64,000 nt of DNA, taken from NCBI RefSeq assembly GCF_029867415.1, contig NC_081183.1, positions 12,086,404 through 12,150,403 on the forward strand, in the 5' to 3' direction. Shown here piece after piece: positions 33,618 through 46,409 of the stretch. A program made the translations under genes and the position numbers. Position 1 is the first letter of the stretch. Each line of letters opens with the position of its first letter. Origin of the DNA: Vicia villosa. Its lineage: Eukaryota > Streptophyta > Magnoliopsida > Fabales > Fabaceae. The notes under the pieces were generated by a model. It worked only from the letters and a program-made list of their open reading frames with translations, searched no databases and was not told the DNA's origin.

Positions 33618-35052
33618 TGTAACGCCCCGAATTTAATTAATTATTTAATTAAATTGGTCGAGGATTTATTCATTGGAATTAGTTGGAGTCGAGGTTTATC
33701 AGTATTATTCTAAAGGCGTAATTTGGATTAATATGTTATTTTGAGAAGTTAAGTTGTGGTCGGATTTATTAGTCGGATTAGTCAGAGAAGTACAATTGCG
33801 AGTTGGTATTAATTAAGTTAAGGAGCAATTGTAGTTGGGGAATATTATTGGGAATAATATTCGTTATGTTATGTGATTATTCAATTACGTGTATTATTCG
33901 GATTAATTGAGTGATTAAAGAGATGTTATGAATTGGGCCTAAGTGGAAAGAATATAACACAATGGGTGGGTTATGGGTTAAGCCCATTAGTGAGAAAAGA
34001 TAGTAAGAGTTAGGGTTTTAGAGATTAAACCTCATAACTCATTTTGTGGAAAAGAAGAGAAAGAAGAGAAAGAAGAGAAAGAAGAGAAAGAAGAGAAAGA
34101 AGAGAAAGAAGAGAGGAAGAGAAGAAAGCTATGGCATGAAGAAAGGGATGACTCATTGAAGATGAGGCTTTGCTAAGGTAAGGGTGGGGTTCTTACTCTC
34201 TAAGGGTTGGCATGATGATGTTTATGGTGGGTTAGATTGTATGTTATTCTCCATGGATGTGTGAGTTTGAAATTGTTAGGGTTTATGATAGAATCCATGA
34301 AATTGTGTCATTAATCATGTTGTTGATGTTTGTGTGTGAACCCATGATTAGAAATAAGTTTAGGAACCTTACAGGTGTGCTAAATTTGCTTTCAAATGAT
34401 GTATGGATGGTGTATGGGTTAATGGGTGTTCTATGAGAGGATTAGGGAAGAAAAATGGTGAAATCTGAGTTTTCACGCATCTTAGGTCGACCTATGCAGA
34501 ACCTGAGTCGACCAAACAGTACAGAAAGCCAAAAAAATCTATTTTTCCTTCAGTTAGGTCGACCTAGAGGAGTTTTGAGTCGATCTAAAGCAGTTTACGT
34601 CGACCTAGGAGATGTTTGCGTCGACCTAGGGGTTCAATTTTGAGCAGATTTTGTAAAGACCATAACTTTTAATCCGTAACTCCGTTTTAGGCGCCGTTCG
34701 AAGCGTTGGAAAGCTAACGCAATGAACTATACCATGATGCAATAAAATGATCCATATGATATTGTTTCCTATTATGTTTATTAGGATTAAGTGGTGAACT
34801 ATGTTGTGTTAATATATGAAGTATGCTCTTTGCGATGAATTGACATGACTATGTTGTAGTATAACTTGATGTATGTTTTCTTATGATGATACAATGTTAT
34901 TGAGATGATGATAAGTAACTTCCTTATGATGAATGAGATAATGATGTGTGTGATGATATGCATGATTAATAAAGATGTTGTATGCTATATGCGATTAATT
35001 GTGCGTATTTGATATGTATGAGTCGACGATGATGCCATGCGATGACTTAACA

Positions 35053-35083
<31 letters not shown>

Positions 35084-36344
35084 TGAATATAATGTATTAT
35101 GATGATTACTTGAATTAAGGAATATGATGAATGTGTTGATGTTGTTGGCAATATGATGAATCGTTGATGTTTGTTATAATATGATGGATTTGTGGTTGTT
35201 GTGAACATGATGAATTTGTTATCATTGTCGCTAGTATGTGGAAATTGTTGTTGTTGTCGTAGACCCTATGGTCACTATTGATAAGTTGTATTATATTGAT
35301 AATAATGAAGTTGAATAGATGTTGTATGTCGATATGATGTGATGATGTGATTGAGATGTGATAAATTGCTATGATACGGTTATTGCCATAGAACCTTGGC
35401 ATTGAGTGGATGTTGTTTATTTTATGTGGTTATGTTGTTTAAGTTGATTATGTCATTCAAGTTGATTATGTCGTTTAAGTTGATTAAGTGGTTTAAGTTG
35501 TGTTTGTGGATGTGCATCATTTGAGTCGCATCCATTGCATTGTTTGAGACGACCCTTGTGGCAAATGTTTGAGACGGCCCAATGGCAAACTGTTTGAGAC
35601 AGGAGTTTTACTCCAATGGTACCACATGCATATGCATAAGTTTGAGTCACATTCGAGTCGCATTTGAATTGCATTTGAATTGTGTTTGGATTATTGAGAT
35701 GACGAGGTGTTTGTTGTGACGTGATAATGATATGTTTGTTGTGATGTATTTGATATCATACTTGTATATTTGAATATGTGATTAATGACATCGTTTCCGT
35801 TTTCGAAAGTTGTATTATATTGATAAGTTGTTTTGCGATGAAAATATGTTGTGAGATGTTATGTGATGTGAAGTGGTGAAATTATGTATGATCTATATCT
35901 CCTATATTATTTATCATGCATTCCTTTATATTGTAAGATATCTCACCCCTTTGCTGATATTTCCCCTACCATGGGAAATGGGCAGGTACTCAAGATTAGT
36001 CATGGATGTTCGAGGTTATTGATGTGAAGTCTTTATGTTGCTTTATGGCAAGTCGAGTTGGTGTCCACTGCTCTGATACGTAGCACTCGGGGGGATTAGT
36101 AGTTATTACTTGATTGTTGTATTCTATGACGATATTTGTGTTGAGTTGAATTGAAAGATGTCTATGAGTTGAAATTGGAAGTTATTGGATAAAGTTTTGT
36201 TTCCGAATGCTATGTATCTTTGTCGATTACAATATGAGTATGTTTGTTTGTTTAAGTCGAATTGTGACATCCCATCTTTGATGAATATTTTTAAATGCAC
36301 TCTGATTTCCGATTATATTTGCGGGGTAGATTTGGGGTGTTACA
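33618..36344 (+). repeat. 5' LTR of the non-autonomous element
   Basis: 2727 bp. It contains a 9-bp-unit minisatellite (AGAAGAGAA, about 34050-34115), four palindromic GTCGACC/GGTCGACC motifs at 34487-34632, a TA tract (35051-35078) and a CTCTGATACGTA block at 36072. Divergence from the 3' LTR is low, of the order of 1% by eye. Frames at 35115 and 36185 are inside the LTR and not genes. Confidence 0.93.
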
Positions 36345-36348
36345 ATAG

Positions 36349-36360
36349 TGGTATCAGAGC
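36349..36360 (+). other. Primer binding site, initiator Met-tRNA type
   Basis: TGGTATCAGAGC, four bases after the 5' LTR. Confidence 0.92.
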
Positions 36361-38454
36361 AGGTCGGTCCGTCCGGCCAATGTTGTTTAATGATGTTTAT
36401 TCTCGTGTACACGACGAGTGTGTGAAACACTGTCGGTACTTGTTGTTCTTCTGATCGTTTGTCTGCAGGAGTTGGTTTGAAGCTAAGTGGGGGAGAAGCT
36501 ATGCTTCTCGGTTATGTTTCAGTTGTAGGATGTAGTATGCTACTGAGGGCGACAGTGCAAGTGTTGTTGGAGTTTGTTGTTTCCTGAATCGAAGATGACT
36601 TGGATTTAAGATTTTTGTTGCTAATTAAGTGGAGCATCTCGAGGAAGAGGATGAGCAGGAATTTTTTATGTTCACTTCTCGAAGGATGAGGAGCTATGTA
36701 GCGGTTGTTGGTATGCGAGCATGGTGCAAGTTCCTGATATGTCTAAAGGTAACTGTAAGTAATGAGAATAAATTCTAGAAGATGGAATTTAGAAAGTGCG
36801 ATGTTCCAGTGTTGCTGATGGACTGTGAAGTTATTGGTTGAGCAAACTTGCATAAGAGGTCGATGTGGGATCAGTGATTAAAAGAAGTATTGCTGTAAGA
36901 TTGATGCAAGTGATTGAGGCAGTAGTAGAAGCCGTTGAAGTTGTCGAAACTTTTTGAAGCGCGAGTAAGAATTGGTAATGCGAAGAGATGAGTATGATTT
37001 CAATAATAAGAAGTGTGGATAATGGTGTACATGAATTTTGTTCTGATGTATCGTCAGAGGTGCTTAAGGAAGTAGCTGCAAGACGTCGGTGTTAGTTTTG
37101 TTCAGATGATTTTGGAAGATTGGTGAATTACGGAATCATATTACTTCTGATCATATGAGTACAAGTTGGAAAAGAACATTATTAATGTTGGTAATGATGG
37201 TTTATACTCCATTATGGTTGTCGGCTATCTATTGACAAATTGAGGACTTGATCACCCTTAATCTCTTGTTGATAGTAGACGAAATCGTGATTGAATGGTA
37301 TAGACGTGTCTTGCTAGCTTGATAGTGCATAAAGGGATGAATGTTACGTTGTGAAGATAGTTGTTCTCTAGTTGGTGGGAATTAACGCAAAAGTATCCAT
37401 GAATAGTTGAGAAGTAATGAACAGGTCAGAGAAGCTGGTTTATAGGCGAGATAGCATCGCAAAGTGAAGGATTGAGAATGTCGAGTGAGCATCGATTTTG
37501 TGATGGATGTTTAAAGAAGTCCGAACTAGATTAAGAGTTATGAACCATACAATTGATAGAAAGATTTAACGTGGACGGTGACTTAAGATGGATTATCAGA
37601 GTTGCGCAGCGGATGTGTAATGTGGCACAATTGTCATGCATGTGTGTTTGTTAGAGGTAGAAAATCAAGTATCAGAAGCCTAGAAGAATGGTATGTCTTG
37701 ATCTACATGTTTGAGTTGGTGGCTGTTGAGGTAAGGACGACGTGCCAGAGTATGGTATTTTCTCGTGAATACTTGCCGAGTTTATAAGGATGATATAAGG
37801 GATGTTAGTTGATGGTGGAGTTGAGTGTATTCGTCGAGTAATCTTGTTAAGTTGACGCTATAGTAATTTGGTTTCTGTTGTCGTTATATTGTTGTTGGAC
37901 TCTGTAAGTAAGAAGTGGTTTTTTGTACTATGACTGAGTTGAGTATGTTGGCTACGTTGATATCACTATAGGAGTGACACAACAAGGCGGAGAGAGAGTT
38001 GTTGGTGTTTGTTTAAGATTATCATGTATTATTATGAGAAAGGAAGTAAGTATGCGTTCTGGTGTTGAGAATGTTGTTAATACGATGATAGTGTGGAGTT
38101 GAACACCCAAGTATATGAGGATTATGATTGTTACTACCTTAAGGATCATATGTCAAGGTATTGTTGAGCAGTGATGACTCTGTTGCTAAGTTAATGAAGT
38201 GAGATTGTATCTCCATGTATAAGCGAATTAAGGTTGTTGCTACCATAAGTATTAATAAGTCAAGAGATTCCTGAGATGGTTGGTAAGTTGTTAACGAGTA
38301 TGTCGTAGAGATGTCGAATAATTGACACTGGATTTAAGTCAGGTTGAGTTATTTTGGTAGTCGAAGTGTTGTCTAACGCAATTGAGAATTGGAGACTTGG
38401 AAGCGAAGTTGAGGACGATTATGTCGGATGGATTTTCGAGGACGAAAATATTCT
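36361..38454 (+). pseudogene. Decayed internal region of the non-autonomous element
   Basis: No frame longer than about 60 codons. Weak pol-like relics are visible: near 37205 the plus strand gives SIMVVVGYLLTN, reminiscent of the integrase motif V.DRLTKSAH, and just before the polypurine tract FEDENIL. Much of pol is missing and stops are frequent, so the proteins for its recent movement must have come from elsewhere. Confidence 0.6.
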
Positions 38455-38468
38455 AAGTGGGGGAGAGT
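38455..38468 (+). other. Polypurine tract of the non-autonomous element
   Basis: AAGTGGGGGAGAGT immediately before TGTAACGCC of the 3' LTR. Confidence 0.88.
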
Positions 38469-41203
38469 TGTAACGCCCCGAATTTAATTAATTATTTAAT
38501 TAAATTGGTCGAGGATTTATTCATTGGAATTAGTTGGAGTCGAGGTTTATCGGTATTATTCTAAAGGCGTAATTTGGATTAATATGTTATTTTGAGCAGT
38601 TAAGTTGTGGTCAGATTTATTATTCGGATTAGTCAGAGAAGTACAATTGCGAGTTGGTATTAATTAAGTTAAGGAGCAACTGTAGTTGGGGAATATTATT
38701 GGGAATAATATTCGTTATGTTATGTGATTATTCAATTACGTGTATTATTCGGATTAATTGAGTGATTAAAGAGATGTTATGAATTGGGCCTAAGTGGAAA
38801 GAATATAACACAATGGGTGGGTTATGGGTTAAGCCCATTAGTGGGAAAATATAGTAAGAGTTAGGGTTTTAGAGATTAAACCTCATAACTCATTTTGTGG
38901 AAAAGAAGAGAAAGAAGAGAAAGAAGAGAAAGAAGAGAAAGAAGAGAAAGAAGAGAAAGAAGAGAAAGAAGAGAGGAAGAGAAGAAAGCTATGGCATGAA
39001 GAAAGGGATGACTCCATTGAAGATGAGGCTTTGCTAAGGTAAGGGTGGGGTTCTTACTCTCTAAGGGTTGGCATGATGATGTTTATGGTGGGTTAGATTG
39101 TATGTTATTCTCCATGGATGTGTGAGTTTGAAATTGTTAGGGTTTATGATAGAATCCATGAAATTGTGTCATTAATCATGTTGTTGATGTTTGTGTGTGA
39201 ACCCATGATTAGAAATAAGTTTAGGAACCTTACAGATGTGCTAAATTTGCTTTCAAATGATGTATGGATGGTGTATGGGTTAATGAGTGTTCTATGAGGG
39301 GATTAGGGAAGAAAAATGGTGAAATCTGAGTTTTCACGCATCTTAGGTCGACCTATGCAGAACCTGAGTCGACCAAACAGTACAGAAAGCCAAAAAAATC
39401 TATTTTTCCTTCAGTTAGGTCGACCTAGAGGAGTTTTGAGTCGACCTAAAGCAGTTTACGTCGACCTAGGAGATGTTTGCGTCGACCTAGGGGTTCAATT
39501 TTGAGCAGATTTTGTAAAGACCATAACTTTTAATCCGTAACTCCGTTTTAGGCGCCGTTCGAAGCGTTGGAAAGCTAACGCAATGAACTATACCATGATG
39601 CAATAAAATGATCCATATGATATTGTTTCCTATTATGTTTATTAGGATTAAGTGGTGAACTATGTTGTGTTAATATATGAAGTATGCTCTTTGCGATGAA
39701 TTGACATGACTATGTTGTAGTATAACTTGATGTATGTTTTCTTATGATGATACAATGTTATTGAGATGATGATAAGTAACTTCCTTATGATGAATGAGAT
39801 AATGATGTGTGTGATGATATGCATGATTAATAAAGATGTTATATGCTATATGCGATTAATTGTGCGTATTTGATATGTATGAGTCGACGATGATGCCATG
39901 CGATGACTTAACAATATATATATATATATATATATATGAAATTGAATATAATGTATTATGATGATTACTTGAATTAAGGAATATGATGAATGTGTTGATG
40001 TTGTTGGCAATATGATGAATCGTTGATGTTTGTTATAATATGACGGATTTGTGGTTGTTGTGAACATGATGAATTTGTTATCATTGTCGCTAGTATGTGG
40101 AAATTGTTGTCGTTGTCGTAGACCCTATGGTCACTATTGATAAGTTGTATTATGTTGATAAGAATGAAGTTGAATAGATGTTGTATATCGATATGATGTG
40201 ATGATGTGATTGAGATGTGGTAAATTGCTATGATACGGTTATTGCCATAGAACCTTGGCATTGAGTGGATGTTGTTTATTTTATGTGGTTATGTTGTTTA
40301 AGTTGATTATGTCATTCAAGTTGATTATGTCGTTTAAGTTGATTAAGTGGTTTAAGTTGTGTTTGTGGATGTGCATCATTTGAGTCGCATCCATTGCATT
40401 GTTTGAGACGGCCCTTGTGGCAAATGTTTGAGACGGCCCAATGGCAAACTGTTTAAGACGGGAGTTTTACTCCAATGGTATCACATGCATATGCATAAGT
40501 TTGAGTCACATTCGAGTCGCATTTGAATTGCATTTGAATTGTGTTTGGATTGTTAAGATGACGAGGTGTTTGTTGTGACGTGATAATGATATGTTTGTTG
40601 TGATGTATTTGATATCATACTTGTATATTTGAATATGTGATTAATGACATCGTTTCCGTTTTCGAAAGTTGTATTATATTGATAAGTTGGTTTGCGATGA
40701 AAATATGTTGTGAGATGTTATGTGATGTGAAGTGGTGAAATTATGTATGATCTATATCTCCTATATTATTTATCATGTATTCCTTTATATTGTAAGATAT
40801 CTCACCCCATTGCTGATATTTCCCCTACCATGGGAAATGGGCAGGTACTCAAGATTAGTCATGGATGTTCGAGGTTATTAATGTGAAGTCTTTATGTTGC
40901 TTTATGGCAAGTCGAGTTGGTGTCCATTGCTCTGATACGTAGCACTCGGGGGGATTAGTAGTTATTACTTGATTGTTGTATTCTATGACGATATTTGTGT
41001 TGAGTTGAATTGAAAGATGTCTATGATTTGAAATTGGAAGTTATTGGATAAAGTTTTGTTTCCGAATGCTATGTATCTTTGTCGATTACAATATGAGTAT
41101 GTTTGTTTGTTTAAGTCGAATTGTGACATCCCATCTTTGATGAATATTTTTAAATGCACTCTGATTTCCGATTATATTTGCGGGGTAGATTTGGGGTGTT
41201 ACA
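38469..41203 (+). repeat. 3' LTR of the non-autonomous element
   Basis: 2735 bp, almost identical to 33618-36344. The length difference is largely explained by copy number in the AGAAGAGAA minisatellite (about 38899-38975) and the TA tract (39914-39936). Confidence 0.93.
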
Positions 41204-44200
41204 ATTATGATCATTTCTAGTACAAGAATCATTCTCATTTTGATCGTTTCTTGTACAAGATTCAATGCCAACACCAATATCACCTTGATCTTCAATGTTT
41301 TCATCAACTATTTTGTTAGATAAAAGCACTATAGACCATTTCGTACTTGTCAGATCATTGACACAAAACACTTGTTTAGCTTGAGAGGCTAGAATGAAAG
41401 GCTCATCTTTGTACCCTACCCTATTGAGATCCACTTGCAAAAATCCTAACTTATCCATTCGTATGCCACAATTATTTTCAACCCACTTGCAACCAAATAC
41501 AGGAATCTGAAACTTCGCGTAATCAAACACCAAAATGCGCTCGATAACCCCAAAATATGACAAATTTGCAAATTTCGGATTTAAGTATTTCGCACTTGAT
41601 ATGTGCATTGCTTCAGCTACCAAGGTAACACCACTATTTTGCATGGTACTTTTATCATCCTGTTCTTTGGTATAAAATGTGTATCCATTAATTGCGTATG
41701 CGCTATAAGAAAGCACAATTACACTTGGACCATAGGCTAAACATCTCAACCTTTCTGTTACTGAAGCAGGATCTGAATGATACTTTGAATAAATATGATC
41801 CCTAAACCACGGTATGAAACATCGATTGTGCTCTCGTACTATCCAGTTCTCATTTCTATTTGGATTTAAATCTCGGAGAACAACCTTGTGCATTTCAACA
41901 TACGGCTGAACCTCAATCTCATTGTGCAGAACATACAAGTGCGCTTGATCCCGTTCGACCATTGATACTGTCACAACTTTATTTCCAATTAGCCTTTTTC
42001 CTTCTTTTTTTTCGACAATATGAGATTTGGGGAGTCCAATTGATTGAACATTTGACAGATATTCAGTACAAAACTCAACCGCTTCTTCAACAACGTATTG
42101 TTCGGCAATACAACCCTCCGGTCGACTTCTGTTTTTCACGTACCCTTTTAATATTTTCATATAACGTTCAGCAGGGTACATCAATCTCATATAAGTTGGT
42201 CCGCACAATTGTGTCTCTTTCACAAGATGAACGACTAGATGAACCATTATGTCAAAAAACGAGGGAGGAAAATACATTTCAAGATCACATAAAGTAACAA
42301 CTATCTCTTTTTGCAATGTTGGTAAGATCGCGGGATCGACCACCTTACTGCAAATTGACCTAAAGAAGAAACACAGCTTAGTTATTGCGCTTCTTACTTT
42401 TTCTGGCAAAATAGAACGTATACCTATTGGTAAAAAATGTTCCATTATAACATGGCAATCATGCGTCTTCAAACTCTTTAACTTGAGGTCTTTCATGGAC
42501 ACAAGTCTTCTAATATCTGAAGAGTAGCCTTCTGGAACTTTAACTTCACTGAGGAACTTACACAATGTTTTCTTCTCCTTTCTAGATATAGTGTAAACAG
42601 CAAGTGGCAGATATGTTCGTCTTCCTTTCGTCACGGGTCCCAATTCAGTTCTCATTCCCATGTTTACCATGTCCTTCCTTATGTTAAGGCCATCCTTAGA
42701 CTTTCCTTGTATATTGAGTAACGTACCTATGACGCTGTCAAATACATTTTTTTCAATATGCATAACACCCAGGAAATGTCTTACGTACAACGACTTCCAA
42801 TATGGAAGTTCAAAAAAAATTGACTTCTTCTTCCACCCACCCTTGACAAGTGAATGTGCAAAAGGCTTGCCAAACTGAGTGCTCATATCTTTCACCTTTT
42901 CAAAAATTTGATCACCTGACAAAAAAGGCGGGGCTGTACGATGTTCGGCCTTTCCATTGAATGCTTTTCTCCACCCACGGTAGTGATGATTAGAATTTAA
43001 GAATCTACGATGGCCGAGAAAGACATTCTTCTGACAAAGCTCCAATCGTGTCGTATCAGTTTCATCTTCACAAACAGGACACACCTTTTGACCTTTATTG
43101 CTGTACCCGGATAGATTTCCGTATGCTGGAAAATCATTAATTGTTCCAAACAACATCGCCCTCAAGTTGAAACTTTCCTTCCTATACCCATCGTAAACCT
43201 CCACACCGTTCTCCCACAAAAACCTTAAATCTTTGATTAAGGGTTCCAAGTATACGTCTATGTCATTCCCTGGTTGTTTAGGCCCAGAAATTAGCATAGA
43301 TAACATCATGTACTTACGCTTCATACATAGCCACGGAGGTAGGTTATAAATCATAAGAATCACAGGCCATGTGCTATGCGAGATACTTTGAATACCATGC
43401 GGGTTCATTCCATCAGTAGACAATGACAACCGAAGGTTTCTTGCTTCTTTTCCAAATTCAGGATAATCAGTATCAACTTTCATCCATTGTGGTGAGTCTG
43501 CCGGATGTCGCAACTTTCCATCAATAATTCTTTCATCTGCATGCCAAGTCAAGTGTCTTGAATCGGTCTCACTACGATACATGCGTCTAAATCTCGGAAT
43601 TATAGGAAAATACCATAAGACTTTAGCACGAGGCAACTTTTTCTTATATCGAGGGGCACCACATTTAGGACACTCATTCAACGTTGCATACTCGTTTCGA
43701 AACAAAACGCAATCGTTTGGACATGCATGTATCTTATCATAGCTCATGCCAATAGAGGACAACATCTTTTTGGCTTCATACGTTCGATTGGGAAGAACAT
43801 TATCCTTTGGTAGCATATCTTTCATAAGGGCTAATAACTCTGTGAAACTTTTATCCGACCATCCATTGTCCGCCTTTAAGTTGTACAACTTTAACACCGC
43901 AGACAATCTTGTGAATTTTGAACAACCATCATACAATGGTTTCTCTGCATCGCTTACCAACCTCTCAAACATTTTGGGACAATCCTCAAGATCTTCTTCA
44001 AGCGCTTCTGCAATCTCTTCTACTCGATCGCAATCGTATGTGTCTGTGCAATCGTCGTTTGAAGCATACTTCCTATTACACCTCGACTCAGCATTCCCGT
44101 TACTTTTCTCACCATGCATTGTCCAACATGTATAACTTCTATCAATTCCAAACCGTAGTAAATGGGATGCCAACTTATTCCCGTCAACCTTACCCCCATA

Positions 44201-44332
44201 ACAGCAACCCAAGCAAGGACACGACATTCGAAGCGGGTCTTCGGAGTGCGCAACCGCAAACTCAACGAATTCCCACACCCCTTTCTCGTACTCTTTCGAC
44301 AATCGGTTTGAATTCATCCATGTCTTATCCAT

Positions 44333-45855
44333 GTCTTAATTTAGCTAAACAAAAACGGTCAAACTTTCACTCTTCACAAGTAACCCCTATGGCGAATTCA
44401 ATTCACAAAGTTAGTAAGTTCATCACTTAACGATTAACGAAATTGACATCAAGAATATTCCACATGTCGGAATAATGAGTATTACTTAATATAATCTAAA
44501 AGTTACAAAGTTAGTAAGTTCATCACTTAAAAATCACAGAATATTCCACATGTCGGAATAATGAGTATTACACTCATGTCTTAATTAATTAAGCTAAACA
44601 AAAACAACTAATTATTAAGGAACAGAACGGTATAATGCATTTCTGTCAAAACGCAAAGGATACACGGAATGAATCAGAAGCAATAAAACGCAACATATTA
44701 CTTTGGCGAGAGAGAACAATTAATTACCTGTATAGTAGTAAGCAACTTCTAGACCCACACAATGTAAGATTCTTGAATGAGATCAAACTTTCACTCTTCA
44801 CAAGTAACCCCTATCTAGCAAAGATATTCCTAAAAAATATAAAATAAAAAACTTAATTGAAGAGTATAAAAATTAGGTCATAATCCATAGCTTAAAAAAA
44901 TCAGCATTGTATCATTATGTCAAATGCATTCAAATTCAAGTAAACTCACAAACTAACACAATTTTCAAACCAAAAATGAAACAAGATGCAAGAAGTCACA
45001 TTGTACCATGAGAAATTGGGTTCAAAACAAGTTCTAAATCCCTAAACCAACATCCCGGACAGCCATGATATACGTATAAATTGGCTCTCAAAATTCACTT
45101 CAAACAAGTTCAAGATGAAAGAAAGTAAACTCAACCATAGCCAAAAGATCTATCGATCAACCAAAATCATGCATATTCAAATATCAAAGCTCAACGATGT
45201 CTTTAGAATCAAAATCAAATAATATCAATACAAAATATGACTTAATTCCACTTCAAAACATGAGATAAATTCCAACCACCTTTGAATCAATGCCCAGTTA
45301 CAACATAGAAGCAGAAGAGAACACCTAATATAATATACTCAGGAAAAAGCACTTTGTTTATTCGCGATGTGGAATCATAAGGATTTATATAATCAAATTC
45401 AAGAGAAAACTACAATATTAACTGTAAAAAAATCACAAACACAAACAATATTAAGGAGAACACAAACACAACCAAATTCTTTACAGTTACACATTCCTAG
45501 AGAAAACTACAAAATCACAAGAAAACATATTGGCGATATCGCGAATAACCAATAAATCGTGTACCTTCGTCTTCGTTTTCTGGGCAAGGGTTGTGCTTCG
45601 TTCTAGCTTCGTCTTCTCTTCGTATTTGTTTTTCTGGGTGGTTTTGAGGATGAGATACGGTCTTCTCGAATTCGTATTCGTTCAAGCTTCGTCTTCGTCT
45701 TCTCTTAATAGATGGCAGCGTTTCTATGGAGATTCTATGGAGTTCTTCGTAGATGGCAGTGTTTTTTCGTTCTGGGCAGCGATGGCAGTGAAAGAAAATT
45801 AGGGATTATGAAACAGCTATTATTTGGATTTTAAAAATTTTAATTGACGAAACAG
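44333..45855. other. CACTA 5' region upstream of Tnp2, non-coding
   Basis: Contains a tandem duplication of about 95 bp: ACAAAGTTAGTAAGTTCATC at about 44406 and 44503, and GAATATTCCACATGTCGGAA at about 44454 and 44532. A further repeat of CAAACTTTCACTCTTCACAA occurs at 44359 and 44783. On the minus strand 45560-45800 is GAAGACGAAG-rich and may be the transcribed leader. No frame with coding character. Confidence 0.6.
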
Positions 45856-46195
45856 CTATGAAAGCGCTTTTAGAAAGCGCTCTGGTAGCCCTGCCTTTAC
45901 CAGCGCTTTTTAGGGTAAAAGCGCTTTCGTACCCCCCCTTTAAGAGCGCTTCTGAAAGCACTTTCATAAGCCACCTATAAGAGCGCTTTTTGAAAGCGCT
46001 TTCGTACCCCCCTATAAGAGCGCTTTTTGAAAGCGCTTTCGTACCCCCCTATAAGAGCGCTTTTAGAAAGCGCTTTCGTACCCCCCCCCCTTTAAGAGCG
46101 CTTTTTTTGCGTGTTTTTTTATTTTGTTTTTAGTGAAACCTATGCCAGCGCTTTCTCCAAAAAACGCTTTAGTAGGGGTGGTGCTAAAAGACAAA
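45856..46195. repeat. CACTA subterminal repeats, right
   Basis: Reiterated AAAGCGCTTTCGTACCCCCC and AAGAGCGCTTTTTGAAAGCG units, the counterpart of those at 26870-27220. The array includes three near-identical units of about 40-50 bp at 45960-46090. Confidence 0.88.
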
Positions 46196-46210
46196 TTTGG
46201 CATAGTGGCT

Positions 46211-46299
46211 GTTCACATGCTGTTGTCGAAGTGTGCATGTTGTAGTCGAAGATGGGTCTAGCATGCAGATGTCGAAGATGCTAGGATTGTTAGCATGTT
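46211..46299 (+). repeat. Copia 3' LTR, middle segment
   Basis: GTTCACATGCTG to GTTAGCATGTT, matching 17336-17424 of the 5' LTR. It lies between the CACTA element and the LINE. Its last 14 bases (ATTGTTAGCATGTT, 46286-46299) are repeated at 50533-50546. Confidence 0.9.
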
Positions 46300-46409
46300 T
46301 TTTTGGAGTAAATAGACTTTTATTATTAACATCCAAAAACAGTTAAGTACACGCCGATCCTGAGATCCAGGCTACAAGATGGTCAAATAAAACACAAAAT
46401 CAACAGCCT

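Larger units (their letters stand above)
33618..41203 (+). mobile_element. Non-autonomous LTR retrotransposon in the Tnp2 gene
   Basis: LTRs are 33618-36344 and 38469-41203. The target duplication is ATTAT (33613-33617 and 41204-41208). The Met-tRNA primer site is at 36349 and the polypurine tract at 38455-38468. The 2.1-kb interior has no open gag or pol. LTR termini (TGTAACGCCCC, GGGGTGTTACA) and the FEDENIL-like relic before the PPT suggest a chromovirus (Tekay/Del-like) ancestor. The element reads opposite to the CACTA genes. Confidence 0.92.
33529..44332 (-). pseudogene. CACTA Tnp2 transposase, split near its C-terminus by an LTR retrotransposon
   Basis: The transposase cuts and joins the CACTA ends in the nucleus. 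The intronless frame starts at 44332 (MDKTWMNSNRLSKEYEKGVW, the usual family start) and is open for 1043 codons to 41204. The inserted element starts there, and a run-on frame adds foreign residues until 41150. The true end lies beyond the insertion, from 33612 to a TAG at 33529-33531: 27 codons in the same phase, ending in a basic KKRKRR tail that could act in nuclear import. Domains in order: Cys-containing N-terminal module (CPCLGC), zinc-type CPKCGAPRYK, the Tnp2 core (LSTDGMNPHG about residue 311, GPKQPGNDIDVYLEPL about 354, HFLGVMHIEKNVFDS about 525), then DUF4218/DUF4216-type regions (HDCHVIMEH, PAERYMKILKGYVKN). Its sole lesion visible to me is the insertion. Confidence 0.93.
26862..46207 (-). 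mobile_element. CACTA/En-Spm DNA transposon, 19.3 kb with nested insertions, about 9.6 kb without
   Basis: The left end is CACTACAACACGG and the right end, inverted, is CACTATGCCAAATTTG. The 3-bp target duplication is GCT. Subterminal regions carry many AAAGCGCT/AGCGCTTT motifs, expected binding sites for a TnpA-type protein. On the minus strand it has a Tnp2 transposase gene followed by a TnpA-like/Ulp1 gene. Two LTR elements with perfect target duplications interrupt these genes. Confidence 0.95.

Noticed and set aside
34480..34640. CRISPR-like array from regularly repeated GTCGACC words
   Set aside because: The repeat words are 6-8 bp, spacing is irregular, the sequence is inside a plant LTR and no cas gene exists. 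The AGCGCT repeats at the CACTA ends were rejected for the same reasons.
34455..39504. Repeated 62-aa frames at 34455 and 39316
   Set aside because: They are the same LTR position in the 5' and 3' LTRs, lying over the GTCGACC repeats. No coding support.
35115..40261. Minus-strand frames rich in His/Ile/Asn in both LTRs
   Set aside because: Reverse translations of GATGATG/TTGTTG-rich LTR sequence, duplicated with the LTR.
41150..41203. The last 18 residues of the open Tnp2 frame as a genuine C-terminus
   Set aside because: They are encoded by the antisense of the inserted LTR. The real end is beyond the insertion at 33529-33612.
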